A stretch of DNA of 64,000 nucleotides, taken from assembly GCA_023053685.1 (NCBI GenBank), contig JALIGW010000016.1:9065001-9129000 (forward strand). The letters run 5' to 3'. Positions 45,201 through 58,325 of this stretch are shown here, in pieces. The notes beneath the pieces are model-generated. The model worked only from the letters and a program-made list of their open reading frames with translations, made no database searches and had not been told where the DNA came from. This stretch comes from Diadophis punctatus similis. Lineage: Eukaryota; Chordata; Lepidosauria; Squamata; Dipsadidae. How positions within the stretch are numbered: the stretch's first letter is position 1; the number at the start of each line of letters is the position of its first letter. Both the position numbers and the translations under genes were made by a program.

Positions 45201-45458
45201 GTGTCCTTCAGCCTCCAGGTGGAAAAATATATAGGACTAGCTGATGATACAGCAGTCAATAATATTAAGTTCATGTGCCAAGATCAGAATGTGATGAAGG
45301 GTTCTTCTCCAACTAATTGTGGTACTTATGGTAAATGGAGCGATGCCTGCAAAGCTGGAGCCATATGTGGTATCAAGACCAAGGTTGAGCCTTATAGAAC
45401 GTCAAAAGGTACTGATAACACAGGGCTTAATGATGTGGAGTTTTTCTGTTGTGACTGA
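41069..45458 (+). CDS. VMO1: VMO1-like gene 3 (complete, 190 aa)
   Basis: Exons 41069-41239, 43739-43836 and 45155-45458, borders TTGAAG|GTAAAA, TGCATTAG|GTTC, TCAGA|GTGAGT and CCTTACAG|GGTT; 171+98+304 nt give 190 codons and a stop. Signal peptide ending near WNAEC, then a VMO-I domain: NGGEYGSWGE, repeats KDDSSVTGIRIHC, ADDTAVNNIKFMC and TDNTGLNDVEFFCC, with GKWSDAC and ICGIKTKV. It has the eight family cysteines plus one in PTNCGTYGKW and one at the signal-cleavage border (AEC). Exon 3 is 9 nt longer than in genes 1 and 2. Intron 1 (2499 bp) holds SINEs and a Penelope terminal hairpin; intron 2 (1318 bp) holds nested hATs and a CR1 end that abuts the exon 3 acceptor. Sister of gene 4. Confidence 0.93.
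41470..41718 (-). mobile_element. tRNA-derived SINE in intron 1 of gene 3
   Basis: Standard reversed SINE; the start repeats GCAATAGCACTTA twice. Absent from gene 4, where ATATCTAGATCAGAGG is continuous. Confidence 0.85.
42177..42251. repeat. (GATT)n-(CATT)n microsatellite
   Basis: Nine or so GATT units passing into CATT units; absent from gene 4. Confidence 0.9.
42722..42876. mobile_element. Penelope-type terminal inverted hairpin
   Basis: Two ~65-bp arms (left AAGAGGCAACTGGACTTT, right AAAGTCCAGTTGCCTCTT) around GAAAGCTTCTTCAGCTCC. The same sequence forms the ends of the Penelope-like copies at 30378 and 51950. Orthologous copy in gene 4 at 61879-62031. Confidence 0.7.
43072..43318 (-). 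mobile_element. tRNA-derived SINE in intron 1 of gene 3
   Basis: Same family; the gene 4 intron reads TTTCATCATAAAGATAGTCC without it. Confidence 0.82.
43333..43712. repeat. MITE-like repeat just upstream of exon 2
   Basis: Begins TAGTCCTTAATGTATGACTG and ends CAGTCGAGGATTAC, imperfect inverted ends; paralogue 62232-62578. Ends about 26 bp before the exon 2 acceptor. Confidence 0.5.
43899..44436. mobile_element. hAT MITE in intron 2 of gene 3, with nested element
   Basis: CAGGGGTGGGTTC...GAATCCACCTCTG, duplications GTTATGCT (43891-43898, 44437-44444). Contains the foldback element 43953-44284. The paralogue in gene 4 (62943-63205) lacks the nested insert. Confidence 0.85.
43953..44284. mobile_element. 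Foldback hAT element (near-perfect palindrome)
   Basis: CAGGGGTGAAATCCTCCCGG and its inverted copy at the far end; the two halves are reverse complements over most of their length, meeting at GCGCGC (~44130). Perfect duplication GCTTCTAC (43945-43952, 44285-44292). The site is empty in gene 4. Confidence 0.88.
44760..45135 (+). mobile_element. CR1 3' end abutting exon 3 of gene 3
   Basis: Degraded CR1 C-terminus (AAGAGAAGGATTAGGGGACA, CTCCAAAGCATCACAGGGCA) and 3' end GGGTTGGACTAGAAGCTCTC. The tail TTCTATGTTTTTTCTGAA resembles the CR1 terminal ATTCTATG repeat and runs into the splice acceptor at 45154. Confidence 0.65.
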
Positions 45459-45548
45459 AACCTAGAGGATTCATCATACAACTATCCCCATTTTAAACTT
45501 TGTTGATGTATTACTGAACTACATTTGGGGGTATGCATGTATATAAAA

Positions 45549-45560
45549 AATAAAAATAAA
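45549..45560 (+). promoter_or_regulatory. Polyadenylation signals of gene 3
   Basis: Two AATAAA hexamers (45549-45554, 45555-45560) 90-100 bp after the stop. Confidence 0.6.
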
Positions 45561-45778
45561 AACCCATGCACATTACAGTTGAAATTGAAAAATGTTGCAA
45601 GTGTCTTTTTGAAATCGTGTTTCCTGAAGCCTCTGCGTATTTATAAACTTCCCTCACATTATGCTATGGTTACCTTCTCTGGGAACCTCAGCTACTGCAA
45701 ATTCATTGAAAGTGATACCCTGAACCAATGGGAAAAAGGGCATGGTGTCATATTTGTAAGCAAACTATGTATGATATA

Positions 45779-46760
45779 GTTGCCATTACTGAAGCTAGGT
45801 GGAATGAAACTCATGAGTGGAATGTACTGATGGCAGGATACAAACTATTCAAAAGAAACAGACCTAACAAAAGAAGAGGTGGAGTTCATTATAAATGAAA
45901 GATCACTACATCTCTACAGAAATCCACAAAATCAAGGATGAAAACCTCCTAGAATCCATTTGGGTCAATACAAAAGGAAAAAAGAATGATATTGTTATAG
46001 GCATATACTACAGGCCACTCAACCAAGCAGAAGAAATAGGTTCGCTTTTTGCTAATCAAGTAATGAATGTATTTAGGAAATATATCACAGTCCTAATGGG
46101 AGACTTTAACTTCCCTGAAATCAACTGGGAGACAAATTCTGCAGCAAGTGGGAGATCAAATAGATCCCTAACCATCATAGCTGACCACTTTGTCATCCAA
46201 AAGATAGATGAGGGAACTAGAGGAAAAGCTATCCTGGACTTAATTCTTACTAATAGGGAAGAAGTGATAGAAGGAATTGAAGTTGCTGGAACTTTGGGTG
46301 AGAGTGACCACGTCATATTGGAATTCAACATAATGCAAACACAAGCAATAGAATATAATCCACTGAAAAAGGAAAACCAGAAATCTATTAAAAATCAGCA
46401 TGGGTACACAAAGATCTCTCTGATAAACTGAAAGAAAAAAAAAAGGATAATTACAAAATATGGAAAGAGGGACACATAACTAAGGCAGAATGTCACCAGA
46501 CAGCCCAAATCTGCAAAGATGAAGTCAGGAAAACAAAGGCTCAGAATGAACAAAGACTTGCAACAAAAGAAAAAGAAGATAATAAAAAAACCCCACGTTT
46601 CCTTCAATGTACAAATAACAAGAAAAAAGTCAAGGAAAAGTAGGTCTACTAAAGAGAGAAGGTGGCAAGGAAGTAACAGGCAGCAGAGAGAAAGCAGAAC
46701 TGCTTAATTCATTATTTGCATCAATCTTCACGAAAAAGAAACTATAGCCCAACTACAAAA
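45779..46760 (+). mobile_element. CR1 endonuclease-domain fragment
   Basis: Reads NDIVIGIYYRPLNQAEEIGS, VLMGDFNFPEINWETNSA (GDFN endonuclease motif), AILDLILTNREE and GESDHVILEFNIMQT (SDH motif). Breaks into frameshifts after about 46430. Confidence 0.8.
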
Positions 46761-46944
46761 AAACCTAACCGTAAAAGACATACTAACCACACATTTTAGA
46801 ATTCCAAAAAGATGGAGGATATGCTTTCACACTGTACACAAAACATGAGACAAGAAACAAAACAAAATATAACTTAATGCTTACTAATAAGGGTCTACAA
46901 ATGTATGAACACATAAAAGCATTTTCAGTCAATCACAATAGAGC

Positions 46945-46965
46945 TGGAAGGCATCTATATTGTTG
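46945..46965. other. Junction of the ~24-kb tandem duplication
   Basis: From CTATATTGTTGCAAAAC at ~46953 onward the sequence follows 22532 onward (gene 2 intron 1), whereas to the left it follows the DNA beyond gene 3. Exact base uncertain because of shared CTATATTG and GCATCT. Confidence 0.6.
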
Positions 46966-47136
46966 CAAAACAATTGAGCTTTCTTTGCTGTAGGTACAAA
47001 TTCACCTTTGTGTCACAATAATGTGTGTATGATTTGAAAAAAATACGGTTCATTCTTGATGTAGCCTGGTTGTAGGACTACCATCAGTATCAGACATGTC
47101 AGAAATTTCCACTGACATTTCCTTATTTTCCATCAG

Positions 47137-47229
47137 AGGCAACCAACCCGTACAACATGGGCTGATGACACAGGAGGTCTCATCAGTATTCGTCTTGAAT
47201 GGGACAATAATTGAAACGAAGAGTGGACA
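47137..47229 (+). pseudogene. VMO1: Orphan VMO1-like exon 2 (copy of gene 2 exon 2)
   Basis: Matches 22714-22814 including the TTTTCCATCAG|AGG acceptor. It has an 8-base deletion (the gene 2 sequence around TGTACCGATGGG is reduced to TGGG) that shifts the frame, and a weakened donor (GGACA|GTACAT instead of GGACG|GTAAAT). There is no exon 1 upstream, because the duplication started in intron 1. The exon 3 region is absent, because DNA equivalent to about 23.9-26.1 kb is deleted near 49150. Confidence 0.88.
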
Positions 47230-47639
47230 GTACATCGGATTTGCTTCATTTCTTTTGTTGACTTTGTTTTCTTGGAAATCGATAGGAAGAGCAGGTTAAA
47301 GGAAAATAATATTTGCTGGTTGAAAAGCAAATGATACTAATTCCAAATATTTCTGATTACTTTTGAGTCTACCAATTATTATTTTAGAGAGTGTAGGTTT
47401 TCACAGCTGCTATTTATGGGTAAAATAACTTCTGAGTAATGTAAGAAAATGAATATCTGCCGATGTTCAGACTAAACTTGGCAACAGGAGTCAGATTCCT
47501 TTCTACTGCCTGTGAGGAGAATGGCCACAACTGATAGTTAACTGTCATATAACTGATATATGATAGCTTTCTTCTCTATTTAAATTATTCAAAGAAATAT
47601 CACAGAAGCATGGAGTTGGAAGACACATCACAGGGCATC

Positions 47640-48310
47640 TATGTTTCGTTCTTGGGACACAATCTGACAAAGCATTTTGGACAAATGGCTGCATCGGATG
47701 AGGAGAGTTCATCTTTCTCCTTCTGTCCTGGCCACTTTTTACAAAGGCCCAATTGAGAGCATTTTAACAAACTGCATCACGGTTTGGTTTGGTGGCTGCA
47801 GTGCCTCAGATAGAAAGTCCATCCTGAGTGTGGTAAGGACAGCCGAGAAGATTATAGGAAGCTCGCTTCCTGTTATCCAGGATACTGCTTATAAGCGCTA
47901 TGTGCTTAGAGCTCGAAGCATTGTTAGAGACCCCACACATCCACTTCATGGTCTGTTTCTTATTTTCCCCTCTGGGAGGAGGTTTCAAAGTACTTCTAGC
48001 AGGACTACCAGATTCTGTAACAGCTTTGTTCCCTATGCCATCCGTCTGGTAAAATCGCAAGATTCGTTTTTCTCGCCATGTACATGTATATATCTAAACT
48101 AGATTGTGTTGTTTCTTCGTTTCATATAATATATGTGGGTATATGCATACTTATTTATTTATTTATTCATTCATTCATTCATTCATTCATTCATTCATTC
48201 ATTCATTCATTCATTCATTCATTCATTCCTGTTTATGTAGTGTACATTGGAGGTGGAGGCCCTTTGAGACCTGTATGCAACAAAATTCCATTTTAATGTG
48301 TGCCGAGTGA
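47640..48310 (+). mobile_element. LINE RT C-terminus and 3' end
   Basis: Reads GPIESILTNCITVWFGGCSA, VVRTAEKIIGSSLPVIQDTA and RDPTHPLHGLFLIFPSGRRF; the 3' UTR ends GTGACAATAAAG. More complete than 23240-23480. Confidence 0.75.
48151..48229. repeat. (ATTT)n-(ATTC)n microsatellite inside the LINE 3' UTR
   Basis: Directly visible, about 16 ATTC units. Confidence 0.93.
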
Positions 48311-48339
48311 CAATAAAGTTGTTCTAAGTAAGTCTAGCT

Positions 48340-48449
48340 TCTGTTTTGAAGACCTCCAGTGAGAGATAACTCACTACTTTATGAGCCACACTTTTCAATC
48401 GGCTGATAACTCTTTCCATTAGGAAAATTCTCTTAATTAACTGGAGAAC
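48340..48449 (-). mobile_element. CR1 relic, left part
   Basis: GAAGACCTCCAGTGAGAGAT and AGGAAAATTCTCTTAATTAA resemble the reversed CR1 3' UTR; continues after the solo LTR (48779-48855). Confidence 0.4.
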
Positions 48450-48773
48450 TGACGAAGTGAGAATAAATCTTACAGAGGCGAAATAGATCGTTCTCCCGGA
48501 ATTCAGACATTAGAAATAAAACCGAGGTTTAAAAGTCTAATTAAAATATTTATTTTGGTACAAAAACAATAAAATCTCATTTGTTTACATCTCTGCTATA
48601 AAATGCGACTTCCTCCATTGGAAGTCAGAAGAAGAAAGGTAGAATGGAGATTCAGGAATGCACACATGCGTACAAGAACATATCAATCACGTGCTCAGGA
48701 ATGAACCATTATATTAGATAGGGATGCATCTCCCTGCATATACATGTAACAGGCAATAAATCACACCGTGACA
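48450..48773 (-). mobile_element. Solo LTR
   Basis: TGACGAAGTGAG...CACCGTGACA with a perfect duplication AGAAC (48445-48449, 48774-48778). Same family as 8472-8791. Confidence 0.75.
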
Positions 48774-48849
48774 AGAACCTTATCTCTTTCTGATACTTTA
48801 AATCCAGTGGCTCCGCTCCTTCATACAGGATGCCAGAGAACAAATGCAG

Positions 48850-49150
48850 TTCCTCTATATGACAATGGTTTACATTTTTTAACCTTGCTGTCATCTCTCC
48901 TCTCAGTCTTTTCTGCAAGCTAAGCATAAATATTTTCTGTTCCTGTCATCTGCATTTGACCATCCCTGTTTCCAATAATGGGTTCCAGCTACTTTTCTGC
49001 TCTTACCAATCCACTTATTTGCAAAGGAAGCCACAATATTTTTCCTAACACCTATCCTCCCTGTATATATATGTTAATATCTTCATCTTGGTTTGTGCTT
49101 CATTTTCATTTATATTGAGTTTGGTAACATAAAATGTCATTGAGAGTGGT
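48850..49150. other. Paralogue of 23600-23880 (gene 2 intron 2)
   Basis: Nearly the same sequence, TAACCTTGCTGTCATC through ATAAAATGTCA; confirms that the block derives from gene 2. Confidence 0.7.
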
Positions 49151-49169
49151 AAAATCTCCATTCCCTCCC

Positions 49170-50440
49170 AATCAGCTGGGACTGAAAGAGCTTGCAGATA
49201 CAATCTCAGAGAGTCTTTCAGCAATTTTTGACAAGTCATGACGGATGGGTGACATGCCAGAATCACTGGAAGAATTGTTAACATGGATGCAAAGCAGGTT
49301 GAACAGTCTATGTTCAAAACCTAAGTTGCCGATGGTTTCACATTGAACTTGAAGGAGCATCAAAAGGCTTCCGGTAAGGTTTTCTCCTTGGTCTAATACT
49401 GCTCAACATGTTTATAAATAATATGAACGAGTCCTTAGATAATAAGATTGTCCAACAGCAGACATCTTTGAGAACTGAAACAAGAATCAGGGAAGATATT
49501 GATAACATGCAACAATGTGTAGAAACCAGCAAGATGAATTTGAACAGGGAAAGTTAATATACATTTTTGTAGGAAAAATCAAAGTATTATTTATTTATTA
49601 AGAACATTTATATGACTGCTCAACTCAGTCACAGTAGCTCCAGGAAGCTTATAGAATTACCCCTCCTCAAACACAAAACCCAATAAATCCTCCCCTCTCC
49701 CCCCCACCCCCAGTGACAATATCAAGCAAACCACTTGATGGACTCCATATCACTCAGCTGCTCTGCAAGGTCACTGGTAAACCATGTTTCCAGGGCATTT
49801 TGAAAGAGTATCAAGATGAGGGCCAATCTTATCTCTACGGGGGTGATGTTCCACAGGTAGGGAACCACTATGCAGAAATATAATACAGGGTGAAGGAAAC
49901 CATGCTGGGCCAAAATGATTAATGAGGTTCTGGTTAAGATCAGAAGTCACAGTCCCTCTTTATGCTCTGTTGGTTTGTCCACTCCTAGAACTCAGTTCTG
50001 GGTACTACATGCCTGGAAGAACATTGATGAACTGAATGTACAGAAGAAAGCAATTAAGATTATTAAGGGACTTCAAAGAAACAGATATGAGGAAGGGTTA
50101 GAGTTATTGATCCATGTTTAGCCTACAAAAGAGAACATTATGGGACAACATGATAGTTGCGCTCAAGTATTTGAAGGGTTGAAATGCAGAAAACGTGGAA
50201 GGCTTGTGGGTTTCATTCTATAAGAGGATGCAAGGAATAACAAGTTTAAATTATGAAGAGGATTTTCCTAATGGCAAATGAAACAGTAATGGGCCACTTT
50301 GCTTGAGAGATTGTAGACTTTTAAACAGAGGTTGGATTGTCACCTGTCCAGAATACATTGGAGTCCAGGCAGGGAACTGAATTAGAATCCAAAAACTTAG
50401 AATGGTCCCTCCGGGTGTCTTCTACATTTTTATATAACCA
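49170..50440 (+). mobile_element. Degenerate CR1-type LINE (paralogue of 26270-27330)
   Basis: Same RT relics (INNMNESLDNKIVQQQTSLR, WKNIDELNVQKKAIKIIKGL) and same lesions. Confidence 0.6.
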
Positions 50441-50502
50441 TGCTACTCTTGACTAAGGCTTGAGTTCCAAGGTCCATTTGTCAACACTAGGACACTAAGA
50501 GA

Positions 50503-50668
<166 letters not shown>

Positions 50669-50867
50669 ACTGTCTCCTGAGTTGTTCCTAAGCTTTGAAA
50701 AGATTCTTCAGCATCTTTGTTGCTTTCAGGATAGGTATGGACTTGTTTTTGGAAGGTCATGATCTCCAATTAGGATGACCTGCTTTTTTATGGCATGATA
50801 AAAGTATAACCCATAGATACTTTCAAAGACATTATATAAGAAATACTTTGCTTCTTGTTCTGAAGGG

Positions 50868-51085
50868 AGAATGAGGACAGACAATCACTGAGACGAGATG
50901 GGTTCAAAAGAAATCCTTTTATTAAGGCAATTCTAACAGCAACACCGAACAGCGGAAAAACACTTTCTGTCAGCTGCTATTTATATAGCAGCTGTCAAAC
51001 AGGCGGCCAATAGCCTGCATCTATTCTCCCGCTGGCTGAGATGTCAAGCCTCAGCCAATGGGAGACGTTTCCGGGTTGCTAGGCA
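50868..51085 (-). mobile_element. LTR-like fragment (paralogue of 27720-27955)
   Basis: The same TATTTATATAGCAGCTG and CTTTTATTAAGGCAA blocks. Confidence 0.4.
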
Positions 51086-51945
51086 GAAATGGCGATTCTT
51101 GTGGACGCAACACTTCTAGTATGGGACAAGGTGAAAGCAAAAGTCTACATGAAAATACCAGTCTGGCTCTCAACAATGGAAGCATTTATCCATCCAAATC
51201 AGAGGTGGGTTTCTTCTGGTTCTAACTGGTTCTTAAGAACCATTAGTAAACCGGTGATGACATCACTGTCGGTGCCGGTCTGTGGGTGCCACCATCTTGG
51301 ATTTTGCTTCTGCTCATGCACAGAGCTATTATTTGATTGCTGCGGGCGCATGCCCAGCATGATCCTGAGCGAACTGGCAGAGAAAGGATCCACAACCCAC
51401 CCCTGATCAAATGTAGTGAATCTGGAAAAAATCTTACCTTATAAAGACATTTTGAATGTGGAAGTGGAACTTAAAACCAAACAAGAGTTACAGAACCAAG
51501 GTGTGGACTTATCATGGTGGCTGCGTATGCAAATACAATCAAGATATGTGAAAGGTATTCAGATATATGGCTTTCTACTAAGAGCAAACAATATTTGATC
51601 AAATAATGTTAGGAGGAGATGACAAGTAAATAGAGAAAATATACAACTTCTTGCTAAGTTTAAAAATGGAAGACAAAAGTAAAAGAGACAATGATAGTAT
51701 GGGCAATTTTTTGAGGGATATACTATAGAATTAGACAAATGGCAAAAATTTTGGGAAAGAAACTGTAAGTTGACAATGGCAACTGCTTATAAGGAAAATT
51801 TATACTGTATAAAATGTTTTACGGATGGCACTTGCAACCGCCGAGACTAGCAAAGATATTTAAAAACATGTCTACCAGATGTTGGAAATGTCATCAGACT
51901 CTGGGCACATACTATCAAATGTGGTGGACATGTGCAAAAGCTTTT
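51086..51945 (+). mobile_element. L1-type LINE ORF2 C-terminal fragment
   Basis: Reads WDKVKAKVYMKIPVWLSTME, then after the nested MITE KILPYKDILNVEVELKTKQE, and ends with RLAKIFKNMSTRCWKCHQ and YYQMWWTCAK, the C-x-x-C...H-type zinc block of L1 ORF2. Broken by stops. Confidence 0.75.
51200..51405. mobile_element. hAT-type MITE nested in L1
   Basis: CAGAGGTGGGTTTC...AACCCACCCCTG, flanked by ATCCAAAT and ATCAAAT. Confidence 0.75.
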
Positions 51946-51949
51946 TAAA

Positions 51950-52850
51950 GAAGCAACTGGACTTTCTGTCTTTTCTTTGAAGATGTTTCGCTTCTCATCC
52001 AAGAAGCTTCTTCAGCTCTGACTGGATGGTGGGGAATGGAAGAATTTATACTCCTTTTCAGACAGCTGGTCATTTGCATTCTTTTAGCAAGTCATTGAGG
52101 TCACCTGGAGGTTTATCTGTGTCATCAGGGTCACCTGAGTGGTGCAAATTGGTGTGGAGCCTTCTTGGAACTGTTGAAAGGACTGTGTTGTAGATAGATT
52201 ATGTTGTATCCCTCCCCCTCTGTTGAGAGAAGGCTGTTCAATTTTGACATATGGTCTCTTTAACCCCTCTTTCAAACCAGCGATCCTCTCTGTCCAAAAT
52301 ATGGACTTTGTTGTCTTCAAAAGGGCGGTCTTTGTCTTTTAAATGCAGAAGGACTGCTGAATCTAATCCTGATGTGTTTATTCTCCTATGTTGTGCTGTG
52401 CGTTTATGAAGTGGTTGTATCATTTCCCCAATGTACAGATCTGCACATGGCTCACTGCATTGTACTGCATATACCTCATTGCTCAGTTTCTGTCTGGATG
52501 TTTTATTCTTGGGGTAGACAAGCTGCTGCCTTGCTGTATTCTTGAGTTTGAAGTGTGCACTTATGTTATGTTGGCTCAAGATCCTCCTGAACTTTTCTGA
52601 TATGTCTGCAACATACGGAATGTCAACGTTGCTTCATTTATTGTTCTCATCATTGTCTGTTACAAAAGAGCTCCTGTAGGGTCTTTCTTTGAGATTTGAT
52701 GAAGGCCCACTTGGGATAGCCACACGTTCTGATGGCTTCCTTGATGTGTTCATGTTCTTTTTGAAGAAGCTTCTTGGATGAGAAGTGAAACGTCTTCAAA
52801 GAAAAAGCAGAAAGTCCAGTTGCCTCTTGGAAAATCACATTTAGGACAAC
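51950..52850 (-). mobile_element. Penelope-like element 3' part with GIY-YIG endonuclease
   Basis: Minus-strand frame 52579-52238 reads KLSNEVYAVQCSEPCADLYI, GEMIQPLHKRTAQHRR and DREDRWFERGVKETI; after a frameshift IEQPSLNRGGGIQHNLSTT. The order Y-x-x-x-C-x-x-x-C...YIGE...R...H is the GIY-YIG core of Penelope-like retroelements. The RT portion is absent. Ends repeat GAAGCTTCTTGGATGAGAAG in both flanks. Confidence 0.78.
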
Positions 52851-52946
52851 TCTGACCTGGACAATTGAAAATCTCCATAGACATAAAGTTATCGAAGCAT
52901 AATGCCTTTGTTTTTCTGCATCATAAAGAAAATACCACTAAATCAG

Positions 52947-56060
<3,114 letters not shown>

Positions 56061-56242
56061 TTTCACTGGTAGAGGGTTGCAGGAAGCTGATGTAGCAAAA
56101 AATGGAGCTTGGGAGCCCCTTTTCACTGGCAGAGCACTTGGGCCACCACAGGCGCCCCTGAGGTCGCCTGAGTGATGTTGAGCTGGCCATGCCCACCCTG
56201 GCCCCCTGATGTGGCCCTCAATAAAATCGAATTTGACACCTC
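56061..56242. mobile_element. hAT-type element, right half
   Basis: Continues 52947-53106 and ends GAATTTGACACCTCTG. Confidence 0.7.
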
Positions 56243-56279
56243 TGCTCTAAGTCCTTCCTCTTCCCCTTCCTTGTTAACA

Positions 56280-56757
56280 AAAAAACAGCACACACTCTTG
56301 GTCCCATCTACTTTGACTCCTCCTCACTTATTATCAAAATATTTTGGCGATTGTCTACTCTTCTTCACTAATACAATTGCTGGGCTGTTTAATGCAGAGG
56401 TCCATACAATCCAAACAGAATGATCTGTTCCAAGGACATGTTTCCTTCAGTTCATAAATTACACTAAAAATGGCAGATTGACTTAAACTGATAAAAAATA
56501 GTTTCCATGAGATTATGGCTTGTACCAGGACATAGTTCAGCCATTTGTTCTGACAGTTAATTTTTAGAATGCATTTCAGCAATTTGTTTCAGCAATTTGT
56601 TTAAAAAACATAGTTTGAGCAGTTAGTTTCAGTATTTGTTTTAGATCTGCCTACATAATCAATTTCAAAACTTAAAGACAGTAAATGTAGAGTTAGTAGA
56701 ATTTCTTGGTTAACTCTTCTGAAGGAAAAGACCTGTATAGACACCATACTTCTAGAG
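56280..56757. other. Distal paralogous segment
   Basis: Matches 33660-34037 and 37344-37450; no gene seen. Confidence 0.6.
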
Positions 56758-57097
56758 CAGGGGTCGGCAACCTTAAACACTCAAAGAGTCATTTGGATTC
56801 GTTTTCCACAGGAAAAGAAACACCGGGAGCCACAAAACTCTTCCCGTGCCTGACTATTTCCTGAGCGGCCATAAAAATAGCTTATATAGTTGAATTAAAG
56901 ATTCTGTTTTCTTCTGAAACTTTTTTTTCTTGGATTTAACCATGGTTGCCCCAGTGGGGGTCGAAAAGCTTAATAAATTGCACATCGATGGGTGTCACAC
57001 ACTGGCAGTTGTAAAGCATATTTTGAGCGACAGGGAGCTGCAGCAGAGGGATGAAAGAGCCACATGCGGCTCCAGAGCCGTGGGTTGCTGACCCTTG
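56758..57097. mobile_element. hAT-type element
   Basis: CAGGGGTCGGCAACC...GGGTTGCTGACCCTTG, duplications TTCTAGAG (56750-56757) and TTCTAAAG (57098-57105). Empty site near 37450. Short relative of 20933-22478. Confidence 0.82.
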
Positions 57098-58325
57098 TTC
57101 TAAAGCAAGACATGCAAATTGTTGAACTGAATGGCTACGGTACCAAGACTATATGAGATATTAGGGGAAAATATTAAATAAATAAATGTGTACATTTTCA
57201 AAATTAATAACTTAATGGGCTAAGGGAGTTTTTGGTTTTGAAAATGTGTTTTCCAGGGCATTTTACACAATTTTTTTTCTGTTTTCCAGCAAAAACATTC
57301 TGCATAGTCACATTCCAGAGTTGCTGCATCTCTGCAGAAGTTTTTGGAAGGACCATGCAATAATGTGATTAGCATGGACACATGATTAATAATTTTGTCT
57401 TCCCTCAAATACCACACACACAGTATTTTGTGTTTTACCCATTTTAGTAAAAAGAAATCTATTCTTTCTAGTGGCTGGATTCATACATGGCGGTGTCCCA
57501 TAATATAGTCTGTTTGAGTTAATGCTATGTGAGCTACTGTTGTGCTGCACAAACTATGGCTTATTGCAGAAGTAAGTAACTTGATCTCCAAGTCTCTTAT
57601 GACTAGTTATTAAAAATTAGTACCTTGACTTCCTGTTATTGCAAGGATGGAAATACATAAAATCTCAGTGTGTGACCAACTTATGCAAAATTTAGTGAGT
57701 GAAACTAATAGTCTGGGTTCTTATCTATACCAAAGAATTAACATCTAGAACTGACCCTGCCCCTATTTCTTGTCCTGCCTACCAATAGGTCTCCATTTAA
57801 AGGTCTCCCATTCTGGCTGTAAGACAATTAACTTCAGGAAGACGGTAAGTGGAGCTACAGGGGCTGCAGAGAGCAGGAAAGGAGACCAGAGGTTGTGACT
57901 GAGTCAGAATTACACACATCTAGTTGTGTAGAAAAGTAGAAAACTTGGTTCAAGTGGAATATGGATAACTGTTTTTGCTCTAAGAGTACAGTGATCCCTT
58001 GTGTCACTTAGCCCTGGATTATAGGTGCAGAAGAGACACAATGAGGCAGAGTCAGAGAACAAGCCTCTGATAAAGGGATATGGATCAAATATAATGTTTT
58101 GAAGAAGGAGGGGGAAACAAACAAGGTTAAGATGGCTAGTAAAGTAAGGAATGAATGGAGAACAACAGTGATAATGGGATGGAAGGAAAGAGAAAACCAG
58201 TGTCTGGGTAGAGAAGATGAAATGGAAAAAAGGTTTGTGGGTTGGAAGAAGATAGGTTGAACTTAAATAAAGTAGAACCAGAGATTCAGCTAGAATGTCT
58301 AGGCTATACATTTTGAACGCTCTGG
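57098..58325. other. Upstream paralogous segment of gene 4
   Basis: Collinear with 37450-39555 minus the hAT; no coding gene seen. Confidence 0.6.
57796..57850 (+). promoter_or_regulatory. Candidate core promoter plus short noncoding first exon, gene 4
   Basis: TTTAAA 57796-57801 and donor GACG|GTAAGT (exon end 57844); acceptor candidate CTACACAG, AG at 60957-60958, 12 nt before the ATG. Confidence 0.4.
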
